A stretch of 11,565 nt of DNA. Origin: Bacillota bacterium. GTDB lineage: Bacteria; Bacillota; Clostridia; Christensenellales; UMGS416. Positions 6,369-11,565 of the stretch are shown one piece after another. The DNA lies in the NCBI GenBank assembly GCA_023422005.1, contig JAEZSC010000074.1:1-11565 (forward strand). The letters run 5' to 3'. The number at the start of each line of letters is the position of its first letter. Position 1 is the first letter of the stretch. A model generated the notes under the pieces. It ran no database searches. It was not told where the DNA came from and was given only the letters and a program-made list of their open reading frames with translations. The position numbers and the translations under genes are program-made.

Positions 6369-6404
6369 GTCGAAAGACAATGCTACGTTTAGGAAAGGGC
6401 AATT

Positions 6405-7745
6405 ATGCGGACCACTACCAGGCAAACCCCACCTCCGAACAGAGCAAGGCTAAAAAATCAAGAAGAGCCTTCCATAGAAACCATACTGCCCGATGCGGAG
6501 CAGGAACTCACGCGCACGCTGGCTGCCATAGAGCCTGCAATGGCCGAGGGTGAATGGGCCGAGGGCGAAACCCGGCCCATGGAATGCGTGCCGGAGGAAC
6601 CGGCTATGGAGACTCCCGCGGAGCCTGAGCCAGCGCCCTATGATGACCAGGAACCCGTCAGGCGGCGGCGCAGCGACCGTAGAAACGCACCGTTGGGTCA
6701 GCGTTTTTCCAAGCCCGTGGTGGCGCTGGCGGCGATGCTGAGCGTGCTCATCATCCTGGGTGCGGGTTTGTTCGCCTACGCCTCAAGGCTTATGGGCGGG
6801 TTGCAATACACACAATGGACCAACGATCCAAACCTGACGCCGGAGCCGGACCAGTTGGAGACCCCGGACCCCGATGAGCCGGTTTTGGACGACGACGCTC
6901 TAAATGATGCCCTGGCCGTTCAGAGCGCCGCCCCGATCCAGCAGGGCAAGGCCACCTATAACATTCTGCTGCTGGGGTTGGACACCCGCAGCCCCACCCG
7001 GTTCACCGGCGCCAGAAGCGACGTCATGATGCTGCTGACACTGGACACCGAGCAGAAGAAGATCAAACTGACCAGTTTCATGCGCGACATCATCGTCGAG
7101 GTACCCGGCCATGGCAAGAACCGCCTGAACACGGCCTTCGTGTTCGGCGGACCGGATCTGACCAAGCAGGTGCTTTCGCAATACTTCGGCTTACAGACAG
7201 AAAACTATGGCATCATCAATTTCTGGGCATTCGCCGACGTCATCGATGCGCTGGGCGGCGTTACCATCGATGTGAAGTCTGCGGAGATCGCCAACATGAA
7301 CAAGTCCATCAACGAGATCAACGGCTTGACCAAGGGGAGAAAGGTTTCCAAGGTGCGCTCCGGCGGCACGCAGGTGCTCTCCGGCGGCCAGGCCATCGCC
7401 TACATGCGCATCCGCAAAGGCTCCGCCGGCGGCGGCGATTTTGAACGCACCCATCGCCAGCGCACGGTGCTCAACAAGCTGGTGGCCAAGCTGGACGATA
7501 TGACGCTGCCCCAGGCCGTGGAGCTGGTAAACGTACTGCAGAATTATGTCAAAACCGACATGAAACAGCAACAAATGGTGGACCTGGCCGGCAGGCTGCT
7601 GACCATGCGCGGCGCAAAAGTTGAGGAACTGCGCATTCCCACCGACGGCGCTTACCGGCAAGGCAGCTACAACGGCATGAAGGGCGTCCTTCTGTTGGAC
7701 TTCCCGAAGAACCAGGCCGCGCTGCAGGAATTCTTGGAAAAGTAA
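6405..7745 (+). CDS. LCP (LytR-CpsA-Psr) family cell-wall glycopolymer transferase, long N-terminus
   Basis: LCP proteins transfer undecaprenyl-linked glycopolymers (teichoic acids, capsule) to peptidoglycan on the outer face of the membrane. This one has 446 residues. An unusually long cytoplasmic tail (1-103) rich in Glu and Pro ends in a basic stretch (RRRRSDRR, 86-93). One membrane helix (about 104-126) follows, then an acidic Pro-rich linker (138-170), then the LCP domain (about 184-362). Catalytic and lipid-phosphate-binding landmarks are GLDTR (191-195), RSD (204-206), FMRD (225-228), KNRLN (238-242) and ERTHRQR (347-353). A conserved C-terminal region (to 446) is shared with lcp2. AGGAAAGGG (6391-6399) lies 5 bases before the ATG. 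A terminator follows, so the two LCP genes are mostly separate units. Confidence 0.93.
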   Translation: MRTTTRQTPPPNRARLKNQEEPSIETILPDAEQELTRTLAAIEPAMAEGEWAEGETRPMECVPEEPAMETPAEPEPAPYDDQEPVRRRRSDRRNAPLGQRFSKPVVALAAMLSVLIILGAGLFAYASRLMGGLQYTQWTNDPNLTPEPDQLETPDPDEPVLDDDALNDALAVQSAAPIQQGKATYNILLLGLDTRSPTRFTGARSDVMMLLTLDTEQKKIKLTSFMRDIIVEVPGHGKNRLNTAFVFGGPDLTKQVLSQYFGLQTENYGIINFWAFADVIDALGGVTIDVKSAEIANMNKSINEINGLTKGRKVSKVRSGGTQVLSGGQAIAYMRIRKGSAGGGDFERTHRQRTVLNKLVAKLDDMTLPQAVELVNVLQNYVKTDMKQQQMVDLAGRLLTMRGAKVEELRIPTDGAYRQGSYNGMKGVLLLDFPKNQAALQEFLEK

Positions 7746-7765
7746 TCGGTACATATCGCCGATTT

Positions 7766-7800
7766 TCGGCCGCCACACCGTTGTGGCGGCCGATGTTTTA
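7766..7800 (+). terminator. Terminator after lcp1
   Basis: A perfect 12-bp stem (TCGGCCGCCACA at 7766-7777, TGTGGCGGCCGA at 7782-7793) has a CCGT loop, then TGTTTTA. The T run is short and interrupted, so some readthrough into lcp2 is possible. Confidence 0.78.
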
Positions 7801-7884
7801 TGTCTATTGAAGTTTTTACAGATAATTTACATCGGTAAACTGCCAGCTTCACAGCGCTAAAAAGTGCACATGGAACCTGTTTGA

Positions 7885-7928
7885 TGCTTTTGACGTCTCA
7901 TATACATATCAACTCGGCTTCAAAAGCA
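7885..7928. repeat. 9-bp perfect inverted repeat just upstream of the lcp2 promoter
   Basis: TGCTTTTGA (7885-7893) and TCAAAAGCA (7920-7928) are perfect inverted copies separated by 26 bases of AT-rich sequence. The right arm ends about 10 bases before the -35 of lcp2. Two half-sites spaced near three helical turns could bind a dimeric regulator. The sequence alone cannot separate this from chance. Confidence 0.4.
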
Positions 7929-7938
7929 CGCGGCTTAT

Positions 7939-7967
7939 TGGACGCAAACGAGCAATAATGATATACT
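7939..7967 (+). promoter_or_regulatory. Extended -10 promoter of lcp2
   Basis: -10 TATACT (7962-7967) with TG at 7959-7960, the same TGATATACTA core as the MATE promoter. The -35 is TGGACG (7939-7944), four of six consensus bases, with a 17-base spacer. The leader to the ATG at 8013 is about 38 bases. Confidence 0.65.
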
Positions 7968-8012
7968 AGCCGCGTATTGCAGCCAGACACAAGAAAGGAC
8001 CATAAATAAAAC

Positions 8013-9104
8013 ATGAGCGAAGAAACGCGGCGGAATCGCCGGTCTCAAAGAGGAGAAAAGCAGACCGACAAGAAAAAGAAACCCCTTGCCATCCGGGTGC
8101 TGATCATAACGCTGGGCGTGCTGGTGGCTTGTGCCATCGGTGTGTTCGCCTATACGGCCAATCTGGTCAGCGCCATGAAATATGATCCCAATGCGCAAGG
8201 CAACTATACGCCGGAACCCGAAGACGAGCAACTGGACCCCAGTCTGCCCGATATCGGCGACGACGAGATTGACTCCTCGCTGTCCGGCAAAGCGGCGCCG
8301 ATTGATCAGGGCAAGCACACCTTTAACATCGTGCTGATCGGTTTGGATACCCGCGACCCCAAGCGCTTCAGCGGCTCCCGCAGCGACGTCATGATGTTGC
8401 TGAGCGTGGATACCGAAAAGAAAACGATGAAGCTGACCAGCTTCATGCGCGATATTCTCGTGTCCATAGAAGGACATGACAAGAACCGCCTGAACACGGC
8501 CTTCGTGTTCAACGGGCCCGAAGGGACGCTGCAGGCGCTTAAGGATAACTTCGGCGTACAGGCCGATAAGTTCGCCATCATCAACTTCTGGGCCTTATCC
8601 GACGTCATCGACGCGCTGGGCGGCGTGGACATCGACGTGAAGTCCGCAGAAATCAAGAACATGAACAAGTCCATTCGCGAGCTCAACGACCTGGCCACCG
8701 GAGGCAAGAAGGCGCCCGAGATCAAAAAGGCCGGACTGCAGCACCTGAACGGCCGCCAGGCCGTCGCCTACATGCGCATCCGCAAGGTTGGAAACGGCGA
8801 CTTTGAACGAACCCAGCGCCAGCGCACCGTGCTAAGCAAACTGACGGCGCAGATGTCCAACTTGACGCTGAACAAGGCCATTTCTCTGGCCAACGTGCTT
8901 CCCAAGTATGTGCGCACCAACATGAGCCAGGCGGAGATCATCGAGATGGCCACCAAGCTTTATGATATGCGCGGAACCAAAGTACAGGAGATGCGCATCC
9001 CCATGGATAAGTCCTTCAAATACGGCAACTACAAGAAGATGTCCATCCTGCTCATCGACTTCCAGAAGAACCGCGAGGCGCTCAAGGATTTCCTGACCAA
9101 GTAA
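8013..9104 (+). CDS. LCP (LytR-CpsA-Psr) family protein, paralogue of the upstream gene
   Basis: Second cell-wall glycopolymer transferase, 363 residues. A short basic cytoplasmic tail (1-25) precedes one membrane helix (about 26-48), an acidic linker (58-90) and the LCP domain (about 103-280). Landmarks are GLDTR (110-114), RSD (123-125), FMRD (144-147), KNRLN (157-161) and ERTQRQR (265-271). Over the first 117 residues of the LCP domain a hand alignment with the upstream protein gives about 83 identities (about 70%), and the C-termini also match, so a tandem duplication is clear. The N-terminal tails are unrelated. AAAGGA (7994-7999) lies 13 bases before the ATG, a long spacer that may weaken translation. 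A strong terminator follows. Confidence 0.93.
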   Translation: MSEETRRNRRSQRGEKQTDKKKKPLAIRVLIITLGVLVACAIGVFAYTANLVSAMKYDPNAQGNYTPEPEDEQLDPSLPDIGDDEIDSSLSGKAAPIDQGKHTFNIVLIGLDTRDPKRFSGSRSDVMMLLSVDTEKKTMKLTSFMRDILVSIEGHDKNRLNTAFVFNGPEGTLQALKDNFGVQADKFAIINFWALSDVIDALGGVDIDVKSAEIKNMNKSIRELNDLATGGKKAPEIKKAGLQHLNGRQAVAYMRIRKVGNGDFERTQRQRTVLSKLTAQMSNLTLNKAISLANVLPKYVRTNMSQAEIIEMATKLYDMRGTKVQEMRIPMDKSFKYGNYKKMSILLIDFQKNREALKDFLTK

Positions 9105-9119
9105 ATGCAAGCAAACCAG

Positions 9120-9152
9120 GCGGCGGGACGATGTCCCGCCGCTTTCGTTTTC
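9120..9152 (+). terminator. Terminator after lcp2
   Basis: A perfect 10-bp GC stem (GCGGCGGGAC at 9120-9129, GTCCCGCCGC at 9133-9142) with a 3-base loop is followed by TTTCGTTTTC. It begins 16 bases after the lcp2 stop codon. Confidence 0.88.
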
Positions 9153-9160
9153 CTGTTAAC

Positions 9161-9169
9161 TGGTATAAA
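9161..9169 (+). promoter_or_regulatory. Extended -10 of the amidohydrolase gene
   Basis: TGGTATAAA (TG at 9161-9162, TATAAA at 9164-9169) follows directly after the lcp2 terminator. No good -35 is visible, which is tolerated for extended -10 promoters. Transcription would start near 9176. GGAG at 9188-9191 gives a 7-base spacer to the ATG at 9199 but only 3 to the ATG at 9195, which sets the start. Confidence 0.55.
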
Positions 9170-9198
9170 ATGGAACAAAATCGTTATGGAGCGCATGT

Positions 9199-9945
9199 AT
9201 GAAGATCATAGACGCCCACGCCCACATCGGCGAGGATGTGGTGTTCGACGAGGAACTCAGCGAGCAGGACATCCTGAGAACCATGGACCGCTTCGGCGTC
9301 CACGGCGCCATCGTTCAGCCGATGATCTGCCGGCCCTATCTGGATGCCGCCAGGGCCGCCCATGACCGTGTGCACCGCTTTGCGCTGGCCCACCCCGGCC
9401 GCATATGTGGCATGGTTTCGCTGAACCCTCACTTCGCGCCGGAGGATTTTGACGCCGAGTGCGCACGCTGCGTGCGGGAGCTGGGCTTCGTGGGCATCAA
9501 GATTGCCACGTCGGCCTTTGGCTGCAACCCTTCCAAGCGCGACGGTATGCATGTATTTGAAGTGGCCCGAAGCCTGGGTGTGCCGGTTATGGTGCACACC
9601 GGCAGCGGCATCCCCTTTGCCGACCCGGTGCAATTGGTACAGCCTGCCAGGGCATTCCCCGACGTGACCATCGTTGTGGCCCACGGCGGCGGAGACCTGA
9701 CCATGACCCAATGCATCCAGCTGGCCAGGGACTACGACAACGTGTACGTGGAGCCCTCATGGACCAGCATACTGGGAATAGAAGCCATGATGCGCACACT
9801 GGGCCCCGGAAAGCTGATGTTCTCCACCGACATGCCGCAAAACACGCCGGTGGAGCTGGCCAAGTACCGCGCGGCCATACCCGACGAGGGAGACCTGGCC
9901 CAAGTGCTGGGCGGCACCTGCGCCCAGGTGTTCGGCCTGAAATAG
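9199..9945 (+). CDS. Metal-dependent amidohydrolase (amidohydrolase 2, TIM-barrel)
   Basis: Predicted cytoplasmic hydrolase or decarboxylase of 248 residues in the amidohydrolase superfamily (PF04909-like). Metal-ligand positions are visible in order: DAHAHIG (5-11) with the HxH pair at 7 and 9, VMVHTGSG (130-137) with H133, VVAHGGGD (159-166) with H162, and FSTDMP (208-213) with D211. K101 in GIKI lies on the strand where some members use a lysine. It is shorter than typical 300-residue members but looks complete from strand 1 to the terminal CAQVFGL helix. The substrate is not predictable; members act on aromatic acids, lactones or amides. It has its own promoter and is followed by the UDG-like gene in the same direction after 80 bases, possibly cotranscribed. 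Confidence 0.87.
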   Translation: MKIIDAHAHIGEDVVFDEELSEQDILRTMDRFGVHGAIVQPMICRPYLDAARAAHDRVHRFALAHPGRICGMVSLNPHFAPEDFDAECARCVRELGFVGIKIATSAFGCNPSKRDGMHVFEVARSLGVPVMVHTGSGIPFADPVQLVQPARAFPDVTIVVAHGGGDLTMTQCIQLARDYDNVYVEPSWTSILGIEAMMRTLGPGKLMFSTDMPQNTPVELAKYRAAIPDEGDLAQVLGGTCAQVFGLK

Positions 9946-10012
9946 ACAATCGCCGGAAACCTGACAGGATGTAGTCAGCTTCCATCCGGTATGCTGAATC
10001 AAATGGGAAATC

Positions 10013-10018
10013 AGGAGG
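10013..10018 (+). promoter_or_regulatory. Ribosome binding site that sets a TTG start
   Basis: AGGAGG (10013-10018) lies 7 bases before TTG at 10026. No in-frame ATG or GTG lies at a usable distance, and an out-of-frame ATG at 10036 leads nowhere. The 80-base gap upstream holds nested inverted repeats (CCGGA at 9953-9957 with TCCGG at 9985-9989; CTGAC at 9961-9965 with GTCAG at 9974-9978) of unknown use. Confidence 0.8.
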
Positions 10019-10025
10019 AGCCGCT

Positions 10026-10655
10026 TTGAGCACAAATGTGAAAGAACATCTGCTGAGCTGCATCGCCAAACGCGGGCTTGCGCTGGAATCATCGGCGCTG
10101 CAACTGCCCGACGCAACGCTGGATCCCTCGTCCATCCGCGTGCTGATGATCAGTGAGGCCCCGCCGGCCGACCCGTGTGACGGTTTTTACAGCGCCGCGC
10201 CAAACCCCGCCGACCTGCGCACGGCGCTGTCGTTGTTGGGTATGGGCGGCTTGCGGGCCGATGACATCGCCGGTGTGCTGGCCAGAGGCATCTATCTGAC
10301 CACAGCCATCAAGACGCCCAAAACCGCCTATGCCGTGGACGAGGAAACGCTGAGCGCCCACCTGCCGCTGCTGGAGAGCGAGCTGGACCTGTTCCCGGGG
10401 CTGCGCATCGTCATGCTGATGGGCGACGTGGCCAAGAAGGCGTTCAACCGCATCGCCAAGAGCCGCACCGGCCGCAACGCCATCCCCTCGGGCGCCACCT
10501 ACAAGATCCGCGGGCAGCAGTTTACGAGCATGGGCTTCAGGGTGTTCCCCTCCTACATCATCACCGGCGGCAACCTGCTCATCGAGAAGGGCAAGTGCGA
10601 CATGATCGCCGAGGACATACGAAGGATGATGGAACTGCTTCCAGGCGAAACCTAA
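10026..10655 (+). CDS. Uracil-DNA glycosylase superfamily protein, TTG start
   Basis: Protein of 209 residues with the layout of the UDG fold. VLMISEAPPADP (39-50) matches the family 4/5 'GEAPG' catalytic loop, IYLTTAIKTPK (89-99) the 'YITN-VKCRPP' strand and loop, IVMLMGDVAKKAF (128-140) the 'ILALG-xx-A-xx-xL' segment, and FPSYIITGGN (174-183) the place of the 'HPS' DNA-intercalation motif. His of HPS is replaced by Phe here, and Glu44 sits where the 'GEAPG' Glu is. Cysteines occur only at 12, 51 and 191, so the 4Fe-4S cluster of family 4 enzymes appears absent. It may excise damaged bases or be a UDG-fold protein with another role; activity is uncertain. The TTG start is supported by a full AGGAGG. 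Confidence 0.72.
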   Translation: MSTNVKEHLLSCIAKRGLALESSALQLPDATLDPSSIRVLMISEAPPADPCDGFYSAAPNPADLRTALSLLGMGGLRADDIAGVLARGIYLTTAIKTPKTAYAVDEETLSAHLPLLESELDLFPGLRIVMLMGDVAKKAFNRIAKSRTGRNAIPSGATYKIRGQQFTSMGFRVFPSYIITGGNLLIEKGKCDMIAEDIRRMMELLPGET

Positions 10656-10669
10656 GAAAGAAACGATGC

Positions 10670-10737
10670 GGCAGGGGCAAGCCCCTGCCCTACAGGGAGG
10701 CCAACCAAACGTGTAGGGCAAGGGCTCTGCCCTTGCC
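10670..10737. repeat. Composite intergenic repeat with two hairpins joined by a bridging inverted repeat
   Basis: GGCAGGGGC (10670-10678) pairs with GCCCCTGCC (10681-10689). GGCAAGGGC (10717-10725) pairs with GCCCTTGCC (10729-10737). CCCTACA (10688-10694) is the inverted copy of TGTAGGG (10712-10718), so the whole unit can also fold as one long arm. The two hairpins are near copies of each other. There is no coding sense and no T run. It resembles the miniature repeats scattered between genes in Clostridia, but copies elsewhere cannot be seen from here. Confidence 0.65.
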
Positions 10738-10758
10738 GAGTACTCAATGACAGCATAA

Positions 10759-10783
10759 AATCGCCCGGCAATGCCGGGCGATT
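10759..10783 (-). terminator. Bidirectional-looking terminator between the UDG-like and hexokinase genes
   Basis: A perfect 11-bp stem (AATCGCCCGGC at 10759-10769, GCCGGGCGATT at 10773-10783) has a 3-base loop. On the minus strand the 3' arm runs into GATTTTATG, so it best serves the hexokinase gene. On the plus strand the tail (CTTGAG) is poorer. Outer arms TACTCAA (10741-10747) and TTGAGTA (10785-10791) extend the palindrome, with an 11-base bulge on one side. Confidence 0.75.
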
Positions 10784-10819
10784 CTTGAGTATACTGAATT
10801 TATAGCAAAGGATAAATGG

Positions 10820-11565
10820 CTAACTCTTGAACTGCAACCCGGCGATGGCGGTGCCCAGCAGCACCGAGTTCTCCACGGTCACATACTCGATGTACAGCCC
10901 CAGCTCGCCTTCCACGAAGCTGCGCATGTAGTAGTCCAGCTTCTGGCGGAACAGCTTGGCCTTGCTGAACATGGTGCCCTCAGCGGCCACGCACACGGGC
11001 TTGCAGGGGTTGCTACCACGGCCGGTCTTGCGCACCACGGCGGCCATGGAGATGGCCACCAGCCGGGCCGCGCGCTCATAGAGCCCGTCGAAGATCAGAT
11101 AAGCGGCCAGGAGGTCATCCTCGCTGGACAGGCAGCGGGCCACGACGCCCTCTTCCTTGTCATAGGGGTTGCCCACATAATCGGTGACGTCCTTGGTCGT
11201 AAGCTTTTGCAGCGCCAGGATGGCCTGGGCAGCCTCGGCGCTGAACAGCCCCTCCTGGGCGGCGCTCTTGAGCACCCACAGCGCCAGGCCGCCGAAATAG
11301 CCGCCGGAGATCATCTTCTCGTTGACGAAGGCGCCTGGGTTGACGCTGGTGGCGTCATAGGCGCGGTCGATGTCGCCCTGCTTGAGGTTGGTGTAGCCGC
11401 CGGACTCGATGTTGATGATCATCGTGCCGTCGGGTTTCAGGCCGGGCACCTTGGTGATGTTGCTGTTGCGCTCGATGTAGCACGTGTTGGTGCCGGTGCC
11501 CAGTATGAAGCCGATGTAGCTGTCGAACTTGCGGCCAACCTGCGCCGCCATGCCGCCCAGCAGCG
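10820..11565 (-). CDS. Hexokinase family protein (eukaryote-like HK fold), C-terminal part, cut by right window edge
   Basis: Family role: ATP-dependent phosphorylation of glucose and other hexoses in the cytoplasm. The visible 248 residues match the large domain (Hexokinase_2, PF03727) in order. IGFILGTGTNTCYIE is the phosphate-binding GTGTNACY block. MIINIESGGY stands where INTEWG-type residues occur. The D-x-x-D...S-x-NPG segment and EKMISGGYFGGL equal the FEKMISGMYLGEL block. A VCVAAEGTMF segment matches the adenosine-binding 'VGVDGTLYK-H-P' strand, with Gly-Thr kept but DG changed to EG. The frame stays open to the window edge (L-L-G-G before an ATG at 11549-11551), so that ATG is internal. 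The small domain and catalytic Asp lie outside. This differs from the ROK or Glk glucokinases more usual in Firmicutes. Confidence 0.85.
   Translation of the reverse strand, partial: LLGGMAAQVGRKFDSYIGFILGTGTNTCYIERNSNITKVPGLKPDGTMIINIESGGYTNLKQGDIDRAYDATSVNPGAFVNEKMISGGYFGGLALWVLKSAAQEGLFSAEAAQAILALQKLTTKDVTDYVGNPYDKEEGVVARCLSSEDDLLAAYLIFDGLYERAARLVAISMAAVVRKTGRGSNPCKPVCVAAEGTMFSKAKLFRQKLDYYMRSFVEGELGLYIEYVTVENSVLLGTAIAGLQFKS

Noticed and set aside
9953..9989. Nested inverted repeats before the UDG-like gene as a riboswitch
   Set aside because: The arms are 5 bp, several pairings compete, and no known aptamer motif or terminator is present.
10670..10737. The paired hairpins as a CRISPR remnant
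   Set aside because: Only two imperfect units occur, with no equal-length spacers and no cas genes. They are palindromic modules, not a repeat-spacer array.

Overview
The window looks like a chromosomal segment of a high-GC Gram-positive anaerobe of the Clostridia, perhaps near Christensenellales or Oscillospirales. The signs are AGGAGG-type ribosome binding sites, sigma-A promoters often with an extended -10, two LytR-CpsA-Psr (LCP) proteins, a divergent ATP-type PEP carboxykinase and a hexokinase of the eukaryote-like family. The taxon is inference only; nothing here names a species. No tRNA, rRNA, CRISPR array, transposase or phage gene was seen.

Layout. 1-740 (+) is the C-terminal part of ATP-dependent PEP carboxykinase, cut by the window edge and followed by a strong terminator (825-864). 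741-1260 is a gene-free stretch with that terminator and one perfect palindrome. 1261-2013 (+) is a GNAT acetyltransferase. It faces a minus-strand block of three separately promoted genes: a GAP/LysE-like membrane protein (2047-2778), a TolB-like beta-propeller protein (2988-4154) and a streptothricin-acetyltransferase-like GNAT (4230-4805). From 4882 on, the plus strand carries a MATE exporter, two tandem LCP genes (lcp1, lcp2), a metal-dependent amidohydrolase and a UDG-superfamily protein with a TTG start. A repeat-rich gap (10656-10819) separates these from a minus-strand hexokinase that runs off the right edge.

The most interesting element is a complete guanidine-I (ykkC class 1) riboswitch on the minus strand at about 2842-2929. 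Its conserved 3' end forms one side of an intrinsic terminator (2811-2855). It sits directly ahead of the GAP/LysE-like six-helix membrane protein, so that protein is a candidate guanidine (or guanidinium-derivative) exporter unlike the SMR-type Gdx pumps usually found under this RNA. The transporter gene is also much more AT-rich than its neighbours, which suggests it arrived horizontally together with its switch.

The other genes do not form one obvious pathway. PEP carboxykinase and hexokinase belong to central carbon metabolism. The LCP pair attaches glycopolymers to the cell wall. The MATE protein and the two GNATs are the export and detoxification type. The MATE gene has a near-consensus promoter so close to its ATG that a leaderless mRNA is likely.
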